This document shows positions 8,601-13,352 of a stretch of 13,352 bases of DNA, one piece after another. Every line of letters starts with the position of its first letter. Position 1 is the first letter of the stretch. The notes below the pieces were generated by a model that saw only the letters and a program-made list of their open reading frames with translations, searched no databases and was not told where the DNA came from. The DNA comes from DSAR01 sp034437315. Its GTDB lineage: Bacteria; Chloroflexota; Anaerolineae; B4-G1. The position numbers and the translations under genes are program-made. The stretch spans positions 1 to 13,352 of the forward strand of contig DAOTUC010000312.1 in NCBI GenBank assembly GCA_034437315.1, written 5' to 3'.

Positions 8601-8866
8601 CGCTGAGCCAGTACACGGTGGATGATCCCGGCGTGGAGATAGACGAACTCATCGCCGACGTCGCCATCCGCCTGGAGGAGATCATCGAAAATCACAAGAT
8701 CCGTGACTGGACAAGTAACCCAGACGTCAAGCAGGTCATCAAGCGAGCGATGGATGAGTATCTCTACAGCGTCAAGGGCCGCTACGACATTCCCCTGACT
8801 CACGGCGACATCGACGTCATCCTGGACAGCGTGGTCGACATCGCCGAGCAGCGTGACAAGATGTAG
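5651..8866 (+). CDS. hsdR: Type I restriction endonuclease subunit HsdR
   Basis: This 1071-residue subunit is the motor and nuclease of the type I enzyme; it translocates unmethylated DNA using ATP and cuts it. The N-terminal PD-(D/E)XK nuclease shows D156 in RRPDIV and E170-x-K172 in VVECK. Superfamily 2 helicase motifs follow: Walker A TTGSGKS (349-355), DESH box (449-452), GFTGTP (474-479) and motif VI QAIARVNR (699-706). The C-terminal region is helical and typical of HsdR, likely contacting HsdM. Length is in the normal range and the frame is unbroken. It starts 18 bases after the DUF262 gene with a strong ribosome site. The G+C-rich composition matches hsdM, so hsdM and hsdR probably share an origin, whereas the embedded DUF262 gene is visibly less G+C-rich. 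Confidence 0.97.
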   Translation: MSQPASFKEELISQIPAVRLLMAMGYQYLTPQEALTLRSGKQNRVVLEGVLEPWLKENNAITFKGQTYPFSQSNIQRAIETLVDEPYRGLIPTSERIYDLLTLGTSLQQTIDGDKKSFSLHYIDWKHPQNNAYHVTEEFSVEKRGSSKQGGTRRPDIVCFVNGIPLIVVECKRPDLATESGKAFEEAVSQMLRNQRPDEIANLFIYSQLLMAVSVNDAYYATTGTPKKYWSLWKEDLDEERLHQMINALLSAPEKERLYTWRKYGNWVRKHFDAQESAGARLPTPQDRTLYALLRPERILHLLYQFIVYDGGQKKIARYQQYFAVRETIRRVAHLNTQGARTGGVIWHTTGSGKSLTMVMLAKALALHPNVKNPRVIIVTDRINLDAQIWGTFKSCGKQVVRARSGKHLAALIRSGKADIITTVIDKFDTVAAKEQVRDPDANVFVLVDESHRSQYGAIHAKMRQVFRNACYIGFTGTPLLKDEKSTARKFGGFIHKYTMRQAVEDGTVAPLLYEGRMAELAVNQTAIDRWFERVTEGLSEDQRRDLKRKFSRDKEVSRAEQRIRQIAYDISAHYRENFQDDGFKAQLATDSKAMALMYKRYLDEFGIVASEVVISPPDAREGHTAIDGPLPEEAAFWQRMMARFGSEEAYNREIKESFSRADGVEVLIVVDKLLVGFDEPRNTVLYVDKPLKEHGLLQAIARVNRLFEGKDFGYVIDYRGVLGELNEAMETYNALEGYDVEDVAGTITDVAAEIAQLPQRHTEVWDIFKTVENQRDLEALQQFLGPEDVRQRFYDALTAYACTLKVALSAVSFHEETPPSHIATYKRDLRFFHNLRVAVKQRYAETIDYKDYEARVRKLLDSHIQSSDVATVVAEVNIFDVEAFQAEVDKLDTPAAKADTIAHQVKRTVTENMERDPAFYEKFSRLIEETIEAYRQGRISEAEYLKRANEILRTVQSGRESSLPQKLFRYRDAPTYYRAIREPLSQYTVDDPGVEIDELIADVAIRLEEIIENHKIRDWTSNPDVKQVIKRAMDEYLYSVKGRYDIPLTHGDIDVILDSVVDIAEQRDKM

Positions 8867-8922
8867 CTGACAAACGGATAGCTACTGCCGAGAATAACAT
8901 AAGCAGCAAAGGAGAGTCTGCA

Positions 8923-9246
8923 ATGATCAATCTCAACTGGTCGAATGATGAACGCAGCGTAGATCCCCAGGACTACCTGGTGGATCCTGTGAGCAACAAA
9001 AAGTCTCGATGGCGCGCTTTCAATGGAGGTTGGACGCGCTTTATCAACCATGACGGTGGAAAAAGACATGACAGAGTCGCGTGGGTAGGAGCTGGCATGT
9101 TCTGTGCAAGTGTCCTTGGCGATCTTCCTGTGGAGGAACGCAGATTGGTCTATAGGATATTGTTGGCACAGCTCTTGACCAGCGAGCGAACTGCACATTG
9201 GACAGAGGAGCAGAGAGAAAGCGCAATGTCGCTTCTCACTGATTAA
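8923..9246 (+). CDS. Small hypothetical protein between hsdR and the metallopeptidase
   Basis: I do not recognise this 107-residue protein. It is supported as a gene by a strong ribosome site (AAAGGAGAG at 8908-8916, six bases before the ATG), its position in the same-strand run (56 bases after hsdR, 55 before the metallopeptidase) and a protein-like sequence. It has an N-terminal polar half with tryptophans and glycines (WRAFNGGWTRF, about residues 30-40), a short non-polar stretch WVGAGMFCASVLG (about 54-66), and a charged helical tail (PVEERRLVYRILLAQLL onwards). No signal peptide or clear membrane helix, zinc site or nuclease motif is visible. The context suggests an accessory or regulatory partner of the R-M system, but this is inference. 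Confidence 0.72.
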   Translation: MINLNWSNDERSVDPQDYLVDPVSNKKSRWRAFNGGWTRFINHDGGKRHDRVAWVGAGMFCASVLGDLPVEERRLVYRILLAQLLTSERTAHWTEEQRESAMSLLTD

Positions 9247-9301
9247 ATGATTGGTTGGACTTTATCACTGTTGTTATCAAAGCGGCTTGAGGTAAACTGC
9301 G

Positions 9302-10039
9302 ATGGATAAGATCAAGAAGGATACTCAATCGGTGCAATACGGCACCACCGAGATTGAATATGAGTTGACCTACGCACAGCGTAAGACGCTGGGCATCACT
9401 GTGCGTCCCGAAGACCTGGGCGTCACCGTCAAGGCACCGGAGGGCGCCCCACTGGAGGAGATCAAGGCGCGGGTGCTGAAGCGCAGGGCGTGGATCCTCA
9501 AGCAGCAGCGAGATCTGGAGCGTTACCTGCCTCACCTGCCGCCGCGCCAGTACGTCAGCGGGGAGACACACCGCTATCTGGGTCGCCAGCACCGGCTCAA
9601 AGTGATTGAGAGTGAGAACGGCACCGGCGAGAGCATCAGGCGCGACCGGAACTTTATCTACGTCACAGTGAGAGATCGAGCGGATACGGAGAGCGTGAAA
9701 GCGCTGCTAGACGCGTGGTATCACGACCACGCTCGGTACATCTTCAAAGAGCAGTTGGCGGCGTGCTACCCCAAGATGACACACGTTGGCGTACCGTATC
9801 CGGAGATCATCGTGCGCGCGATGAACACCCGTTGGGGCAGTTGCAGCGCCGAGGGCCGGATCACGCTCAACGTCAAGCTGGTCCGGGTGCCGACATCGTA
9901 CATCGACTACGTGATCTTCCACGAGTTGTGTCACCTGGCGGAGCCAAATCACACGGCGCGCTTTTATGAGCTCCTTGATCGCGTCCTGCCGGATTGGCGC
10001 GAGCGGCAGGAAAAGCTGAACACGTTTGAGTTTGGGTAA
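9302..10039 (+). CDS. YgjP-like (SprT/M48-type) zinc metallopeptidase
   Basis: This 245-residue protein carries the YgjP/DUF45 metallopeptidase signature: MNTRWGSCS (174-182), then the zinc motif HELCH (207-211) followed by LAEPNH, where H217 lies near the usual third-ligand region, and a 'RVLPDWRERQEKL' tail. The N-terminal half (about 20-110) is the usual beta-rich region with WILKQQ and the YLGRQHRL stretch. It should be a cytoplasmic protein, as no signal peptide is visible. YgjP relatives are often found beside hsdR in type I R-M loci; their substrate is not established to my knowledge. A plausible role is controlled proteolysis of HsdR or of DNA-bound complexes, comparable in logic to restriction alleviation by ClpXP in other bacteria, but this is inference. 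GAGG at 9289-9292 is the likely ribosome site. Confidence 0.9.
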   Translation: MDKIKKDTQSVQYGTTEIEYELTYAQRKTLGITVRPEDLGVTVKAPEGAPLEEIKARVLKRRAWILKQQRDLERYLPHLPPRQYVSGETHRYLGRQHRLKVIESENGTGESIRRDRNFIYVTVRDRADTESVKALLDAWYHDHARYIFKEQLAACYPKMTHVGVPYPEIIVRAMNTRWGSCSAEGRITLNVKLVRVPTSYIDYVIFHELCHLAEPNHTARFYELLDRVLPDWRERQEKLNTFEFG

Positions 10040-10136
10040 ATTGATGTCTTGGATGAAGAGAAGTTCGTAATGAATGAAAGATGTGATGGGAACTCCAAGA
10101 AATGGAGTGGAAGACATAAAATGGTTGGAGAAAACA

Positions 10137-11267
10137 ATGTCAAAGAAAAGCGTCACTGATCGAAATTACTGGTCTAACTATGATGGGCTACAAAAAGCCA
10201 AGCATGAACTATTGAGCAGGTATTTGGGTGGATGGTTTCCTATTCTCAGTTCTTGGAATGGTCAAGTTATCTATATAGACTGCCACGCTGGACGTGGGCG
10301 TCATCAAACTGGACATGAGGGATCACCGATTTTGGCCCTGAGGACATTGCTCGATCACACTCACTGTTTCAAAATGCTAGCTTCTACAAGAATGAAATTT
10401 GTTTTCTTTGAGGTTGACCAGACCAACTATGAATGCCTAAATAGGGAAGTTCAATCTCTGGGCCAATTACCTCCTGCCATCAATGTGAATGCGGTATGTG
10501 CAGATTACGAAAAAGAACTCCGTGACATTTTACAGGACTTGAAACTGCGGGGACAACAACTGGCTCCAGCTTTCGCTTTTCTTGATCCATATGGATTTAC
10601 TCTCCCCATGAATTTGCTCAACGAGTTACTTTCATTCCCTAAATGCGAGTTGCTCATTAACTTTATGTACCGGTATGTCGACATGGCAATGCATCATTCA
10701 AATCAAGCAAGTAATCTAGACGCCTTGTTTGGCTGTCCAGACTGGCGGAGTATAGCAGAAGAAAGTGACTATGAAACTCGCACGAACAAGATCATTTCTC
10801 TCTTCTCAAATCAATTAAGCGCTCAATTCGTGACCCATCTGCATATGAAGGCTCGTAATGGAGTCCTGAAATATGTTTTGTTTCATGCGACCAATGACTC
10901 GAAAGGCCGTGAAGTCATGAAAGAGGCGATCTGGTCAGTTACTCCGGATGGTAGCTTCACAGCGTTCGAACATCATAACCCAAATCAACTTGTTTTGATT
11001 CAACCAGAACCTGATCTTGAACCTCTTAAAAGCTTGTTGTGGAATGAGTTTGGAGGAGAACGCGTACAGGTTGATAGATTGTACGAATGGCTTTTGGGCA
11101 CAATGTACCGCAAGGTGCATCTACATCAAGTTATACGAGAATGTCGCGATCAAAAACTTGTTGATTGCAGTGGGTACGAAGGGCGCTTCGCTTTCAGCAA
11201 GAATCCGATAATTTGCTTTTCCCCGTCCCTTCCTCCCAGATACAGCACACTTGAGCTTTTTAAATAG
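10137..11267 (+). CDS. tcmP: Three-Cys-motif partner protein TcmP
   Basis: This 376-residue protein belongs to the TcmP family, which is defined by repeated pairing with three-cysteine-motif proteins such as the DUF5131 protein encoded next. The start ATG at 10137 is chosen over the longer frame (ATG at 10074) because GGAG at 10127-10130 stands six bases before it and the family usually begins near the 'K..hLLsrYL..W' segment seen at about 20-33. A Rossmann-like methyltransferase pattern is visible: IYIDCHAGRGR (45-55) followed by EGSPILAL resembles a SAM-binding loop, and FLDPYGF (148-154) resembles a motif IV loop. The C-terminal part (about 290-376) looks like a small helical or winged-helix domain. 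Base composition is much less G+C-rich than the R-M genes, suggesting separate acquisition. The substrate is unknown. Confidence 0.88.
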   Translation: MSKKSVTDRNYWSNYDGLQKAKHELLSRYLGGWFPILSSWNGQVIYIDCHAGRGRHQTGHEGSPILALRTLLDHTHCFKMLASTRMKFVFFEVDQTNYECLNREVQSLGQLPPAINVNAVCADYEKELRDILQDLKLRGQQLAPAFAFLDPYGFTLPMNLLNELLSFPKCELLINFMYRYVDMAMHHSNQASNLDALFGCPDWRSIAEESDYETRTNKIISLFSNQLSAQFVTHLHMKARNGVLKYVLFHATNDSKGREVMKEAIWSVTPDGSFTAFEHHNPNQLVLIQPEPDLEPLKSLLWNEFGGERVQVDRLYEWLLGTMYRKVHLHQVIRECRDQKLVDCSGYEGRFAFSKNPIICFSPSLPPRYSTLELFK

Positions 11268-11280
11268 CAATGCCGAACAT

Positions 11281-11292
11281 TTGTGCTATAAT
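11281..11292 (+). promoter_or_regulatory. Extended -10 promoter before the DUF5131 gene
   Basis: TATAAT at 11287-11292 is a perfect -10 hexamer and is preceded by TGC (11284-11286), giving an extended -10, which can work without a good -35. The -35 position (about 11264-11269, ATAGCA) is poor. Transcription would start near 11299, about 30 bases before the TTG start. The nine bases TTGTGCTAT at 11281-11289 also occur in the minus-strand promoter of the WGR gene (103-95). Confidence 0.65.
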
Positions 11293-11330
11293 AGGAGAAG
11301 GTAACAAAGCGGAGTTGGGGGTATAAATCT

Positions 11331-12053
11331 TTGTCAAAAGACACGAGTATTGAGTGGACAGACTCTACCTGGAATCCTGTGACCGGCTGCACGAAGGTTG
11401 GACCAGGTTGTGAGCACTGTTATGCGGAACGAATGGCAAAGCGATTAAAAGCGATGGGGCAGATCAAGTACGCAAATGGATTTACGCCAACCATACATGA
11501 ACAAGCATTGAGTGAACCATTGCAGTGGAAAACTTCTCAAATGATATTTGTCTGCTCCATGGGGGACCTTTTTCATTCTGATGTGCCGTTAGAGTTTATA
11601 TTGAGAGTGTTTGAGGTAATGCGTCAGGCTTCTTGGCATCGTTTCCAGGTGCTGACTAAGCGATCGAAACGACTCTTGAAACTGAGTGAAAATATCGACT
11701 GGCCGACGAATGTCTGGATGGGAGTTAGTATTGAGAATGAAGATTATCTGTTTCGTGCTGAGGAGTTAAGGCAGAGTGACGCTGTAAGAAAGTTCATCTC
11801 TTTTGAACCATTACTAGGTCCTTTGCTCAAACTTAACTTAGAAAAAATAGACTGGGTCATTGTCGGTGGGGAGTCTGGGCCAGGTGCAAGATTAATGCGT
11901 GAAGAATGGGTTGTCAGCATAAAGGACCAATGCCTTGCTGCAAACATACCATTTTTCTTCAAGCAGTGGGGTGGAGTGCGAAGGAAGGATAAGGGGCGTG
12001 AACTTGAGGGGCGTACTTGGGACCAGTTTCCATCTGAGATGTCCCTAACTTGA
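11331..12053 (+). CDS. DUF5131 (phage Gp37/Gp68) family three-Cys protein
   Basis: This 240-residue protein opens with SIEWTDSTWNPVTGC and carries the family's cysteine motif C20-X6-C27-X2-C30 followed by YAERMAKRL. Further family segments are VCSMGDLFH, WMGVSIEN, FISFEPLLGP, VGGESGPGAR (178-187) and FFFKQWGG (208-215). The three cysteines recall an iron-sulfur site of radical-SAM type although the spacing is not the classical CX3CX2C; the chemistry is not established to my knowledge. Members occur in phages, mobile elements and next to tcmP, as here (63 bases downstream). The start is a TTG at 11331, preceded by a G-rich tract (GGGGG at about 11317-11321), because the conserved segment begins at residue 6 and no ATG precedes it in frame close by. 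It has its own extended -10 promoter. Confidence 0.9.
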   Translation: MSKDTSIEWTDSTWNPVTGCTKVGPGCEHCYAERMAKRLKAMGQIKYANGFTPTIHEQALSEPLQWKTSQMIFVCSMGDLFHSDVPLEFILRVFEVMRQASWHRFQVLTKRSKRLLKLSENIDWPTNVWMGVSIENEDYLFRAEELRQSDAVRKFISFEPLLGPLLKLNLEKIDWVIVGGESGPGARLMREEWVVSIKDQCLAANIPFFFKQWGGVRRKDKGRELEGRTWDQFPSEMSLT

Positions 12054-12168
12054 CACCTTGTTTTCAGATAAACGCCTCACCTGCAACAGCGAAGTTTATG
12101 AGCCTGTTTGCCGCCACATGAACAAGGAAAACTGTAAAGACACGACCCAAGGGGCACGGACCCAGATG
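12054..12168 (+). other. Gene-poor boundary stretch after the DUF5131 gene
   Basis: These 115 bases after the DUF5131 stop hold no gene I can support. No terminator hairpin with a T-run follows the stop codon. One plus-strand frame stays open from a TTG at 12058 to a TGA at 12172-12174 (38 codons, four cysteines, no clear ribosome site). A minus-strand frame also remains open over much of the stretch. It may be a remnant of a mobile or repeated element, but nothing diagnostic such as a transposase is seen. Confidence 0.4.
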
Positions 12169-12214
12169 AGCTGAAATTGTTTTCCCAATTTGGTTGTTTA
12201 GGAAAATTTCAGCT
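12169..12214 (+). repeat. Inverted repeat at the island/core composition boundary
   Basis: AGCTGAAATT (12169-12178) plus TTCC (12182-12185) pairs with GGAAAATTTCAGCT (12201-12214). This gives a 10 bp stem, a three-base bulge, four more pairs and a loop of about 15 bases. There is no T-run on either strand, so a simple intrinsic terminator is unlikely. Sequence to the left is A+T-richer accessory DNA and sequence to the right is G+C-rich. The right arm contains the only plausible ribosome site (AGGAAA, 12200-12205) for the next gene, whose TTG start follows directly at 12215. It could be an insertion-element end, a small non-autonomous element or a translational control hairpin. Confidence 0.6.
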
Positions 12215-12442
12215 TTGACAACCAAAGGCCGCGTTCTCGACGTCAAGTGCCAGCGCGGCGAACTCCTCTTCACGTATTTCAAGACCGGCCGCGGGCAGCT
12301 GATCAAATGTTTCCTCGACGAGATCGAATCCGACCGCGCTGGCGTCGTCGATCTCCCACTGAGTAGCCGCCCGACCTGCCCCGGCTGTGGCAAGACGATC
12401 GGCATCGTCCGCATCGTGCGCGGCCACCCGCGCTTAAGTTGA
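12215..12442 (+). CDS. Small zinc-ribbon-like protein
   Basis: This 75-residue hypothetical protein resembles small bacterial zinc-ribbon proteins. A first half with a cysteine (KCQRGELLFTYFKTG), a middle RGQLIKCFLDEI segment and a second half with PTCPGCGKTIG and a short basic tail (RGHPRL) are visible. The second knuckle CPGC (about residues 57-60) is intact. The first knuckle has CxxG where CxxC would be expected, so zinc binding may be incomplete or use another ligand (C34). The start is uncertain: TTG at 12215 is preferred because the similarity begins at once, while a TTG at 12194 in frame lies inside the upstream inverted repeat. Codon use and G+C content match the following polymerase gene, 28 bases downstream, so the two are probably co-transcribed core genes. 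No function can be assigned. Confidence 0.68.
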   Translation: MTTKGRVLDVKCQRGELLFTYFKTGRGQLIKCFLDEIESDRAGVVDLPLSSRPTCPGCGKTIGIVRIVRGHPRLS

Positions 12443-12470
12443 ACCAAGGAGCCGTGCAGAAGATCCGCCT

Positions 12471-13352
12471 ATGACCTGGATACCGCTCCACCTCCACTCC
12501 CATTGGAGCTTGCTCGACGGCGTCCCCTCCATCCCCGAATTGCTCGACTTCGCCCGCGAGTCCGGTCTCCCCGCCCTGGCCCTCACCGACGCCAACGCCC
12601 TCTACGGCATCGTCGATTTCGTCGTCCGCTGCCGCAAGGCGGACATCCAACCCATCGTCGGCGTCGAGCTCTCCCTGGAAGGCGAGCGCAGCGCCATCCT
12701 CCTGGCCCAGAACCAGCGCGGTTACGGCAACCTCTGCCGCTTGGTCACCCTGCTCCAGGCGCGCCCCGACCGTGAAACGGCCCTCGCCCGCGGCCTCGCA
12801 CTCTCCGACCTGGCAACCCACGCCGAAGGTCTCATCGCCCTCTCCGGCGGCGACACCGCCGAAGCGCTCGCCGATCTCTTCGACCGCGACCGCCTCTTCG
12901 TCGAGGTCGGCGACCCGGCCCAGTTCTCCAACGCACAGAAACGGGCCGAGCGGTTAGGCCTGCCCATCGTCGCCACGCACCCGACCCACTACCTCCACCG
13001 CGACGACGTCCGCCGCTACCGCGTCCTGCGGGCGATGAGGGAAGGCGTCCGCCTGGGCGACCTCCCCGCGCCGCCGGACCTCGCCTTCCCCTCCCAGGAA
13101 AGTATGCAGCGCCGCTTCGCCGAGTTTCCCGAGGCGCTGGCGAACACCGCCCGTATCGCCGACGCCTGCCGCTTCGACCTGCCCCTGGGCCAGTTCCGCT
13201 TCCCCGCCCCCGACATACCCTCTGGGCACACCGCAGGAGAGACCCTCTGGGAGCGCGCTCTCGAAGGCGCCGTCGAATTGTACGGCGAGGTCTCCCCGGC
13301 GGTCGAGGCCCGCCTGCGCCGTGAGATCGACGTCATCGACCGGCTGGGCTAC
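12471..13352 (+). CDS. dnaE: DNA polymerase III alpha subunit (DnaE family), N-terminal part
   Basis: An open frame of 294 codons reaches the right edge without a stop. It begins with the PHP domain of bacterial C-family polymerases: PLHLHSHWSLLDG (5-17), ALTDANALYG (37-46), PIVGVE (61-66), GYGNLCRLVTLL, GLIALSGG and VATHPTHYLHRDD, followed by the region that joins the PHP domain to the palm, ending in 'EIDVIDRLGY'. A complete member would be roughly 1000 residues. It may be the replicative enzyme or an error-prone DnaE2/ImuC-type copy; the compact PHP region leaves this open. Several metal ligands appear replaced. The ATG at 12471 is fixed by an in-frame stop at 12435-12437 and the absence of another start. 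AAGGAG at 12446-12451 is 19 bases away, unusually far. Confidence 0.85.
   Translation, partial: MTWIPLHLHSHWSLLDGVPSIPELLDFARESGLPALALTDANALYGIVDFVVRCRKADIQPIVGVELSLEGERSAILLAQNQRGYGNLCRLVTLLQARPDRETALARGLALSDLATHAEGLIALSGGDTAEALADLFDRDRLFVEVGDPAQFSNAQKRAERLGLPIVATHPTHYLHRDDVRRYRVLRAMREGVRLGDLPAPPDLAFPSQESMQRRFAEFPEALANTARIADACRFDLPLGQFRFPAPDIPSGHTAGETLWERALEGAVELYGEVSPAVEARLRREIDVIDRLGY

Noticed and set aside
10093..10107. CTCCA/TGGAG hairpin in the tcmP leader
   Set aside because: Five pairs with a five-base loop are easily found by chance, and no conserved structure or T-run accompanies it.
10074..10136. Longer tcmP start at the ATG at 10074
   Set aside because: The extra 21 residues do not resemble the family, and the ATG at 10137 has a better placed GGAG ribosome site.
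12215..12220. TTGACA as a consensus -35 element
   Set aside because: No -10-like hexamer occurs 15-19 bases downstream, and the bases form the TTG start and next codon of the zinc-ribbon gene.
12064..12447. Minus-strand 127-codon frame across the boundary and zinc-ribbon gene
   Set aside because: It covers two regions of opposite composition, lies antisense to the zinc-ribbon gene and shows no recognisable domain.
12503..13336. Several short frames on both strands within the dnaE-like gene
   Set aside because: All lie within the single unbroken PHP-domain frame from 12471 to the edge and are arginine/proline/alanine-rich shadows.

Overview
The window is bacterial: dense genes, Shine-Dalgarno sites of the AAGGAG type, sigma70-like promoters, and gene families found in bacteria. 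The base composition and the mix of families (WGR protein, type I restriction genes, a DnaE-like polymerase, a small zinc-ribbon protein) made me think of an environmental Chloroflexota (Anaerolineae-like) genome. That is an impression, not a demonstration. Composition is strongly mosaic. Hand counts of 60-base samples give about 75% G+C at 12541, about 65% in hsdM at 1801, about 47% in tcmP at 10441 and about 38% in the first recognition domain of hsdS at 2581.

Layout. At the left edge, on the minus strand, is the start of a WGR-domain gene with a well-formed, nearly leaderless promoter. A four-helix membrane protein of unknown function (369-806) with its own promoter follows. From 961 to 10039 there is one long run of same-strand genes: hsdM, hsdS (overlapping by 11 bases), a DUF262-DUF1524 nuclease of the GmrSD/SspE kind, hsdR, an unrecognised 107-residue protein, and a YgjP-like zinc metallopeptidase. 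Next come tcmP (10137-11267) and a DUF5131 / phage Gp37-Gp68 protein (11331-12053) carrying a CX6CX2C motif. These two families are known to travel together. A 161-base gene-poor stretch ending in an inverted repeat (12169-12214) separates this island from G+C-rich, core-like sequence: a small zinc-ribbon protein (12215-12442) and the N-terminal 294 codons of a DNA polymerase III alpha-type protein that runs off the right edge.

How the genes may work together. HsdM, HsdS and HsdR should form a complete type I restriction-modification enzyme; all expected catalytic motifs are visible. The DUF262-DUF1524 protein between hsdS and hsdR looks intact at both its nucleotide-binding and HNH motifs and could add restriction of differently modified DNA. 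The metallopeptidase and the 107-residue protein share the operon layout and may be accessory or regulatory. The TcmP-DUF5131 pair appears to be a second module with at least one promoter of its own. I infer a composite defence island. The least understood parts are the 107-residue protein, the TcmP-DUF5131 chemistry and the boundary inverted repeat. No rRNA, tRNA, CRISPR array, transposase or complete insertion sequence was seen.
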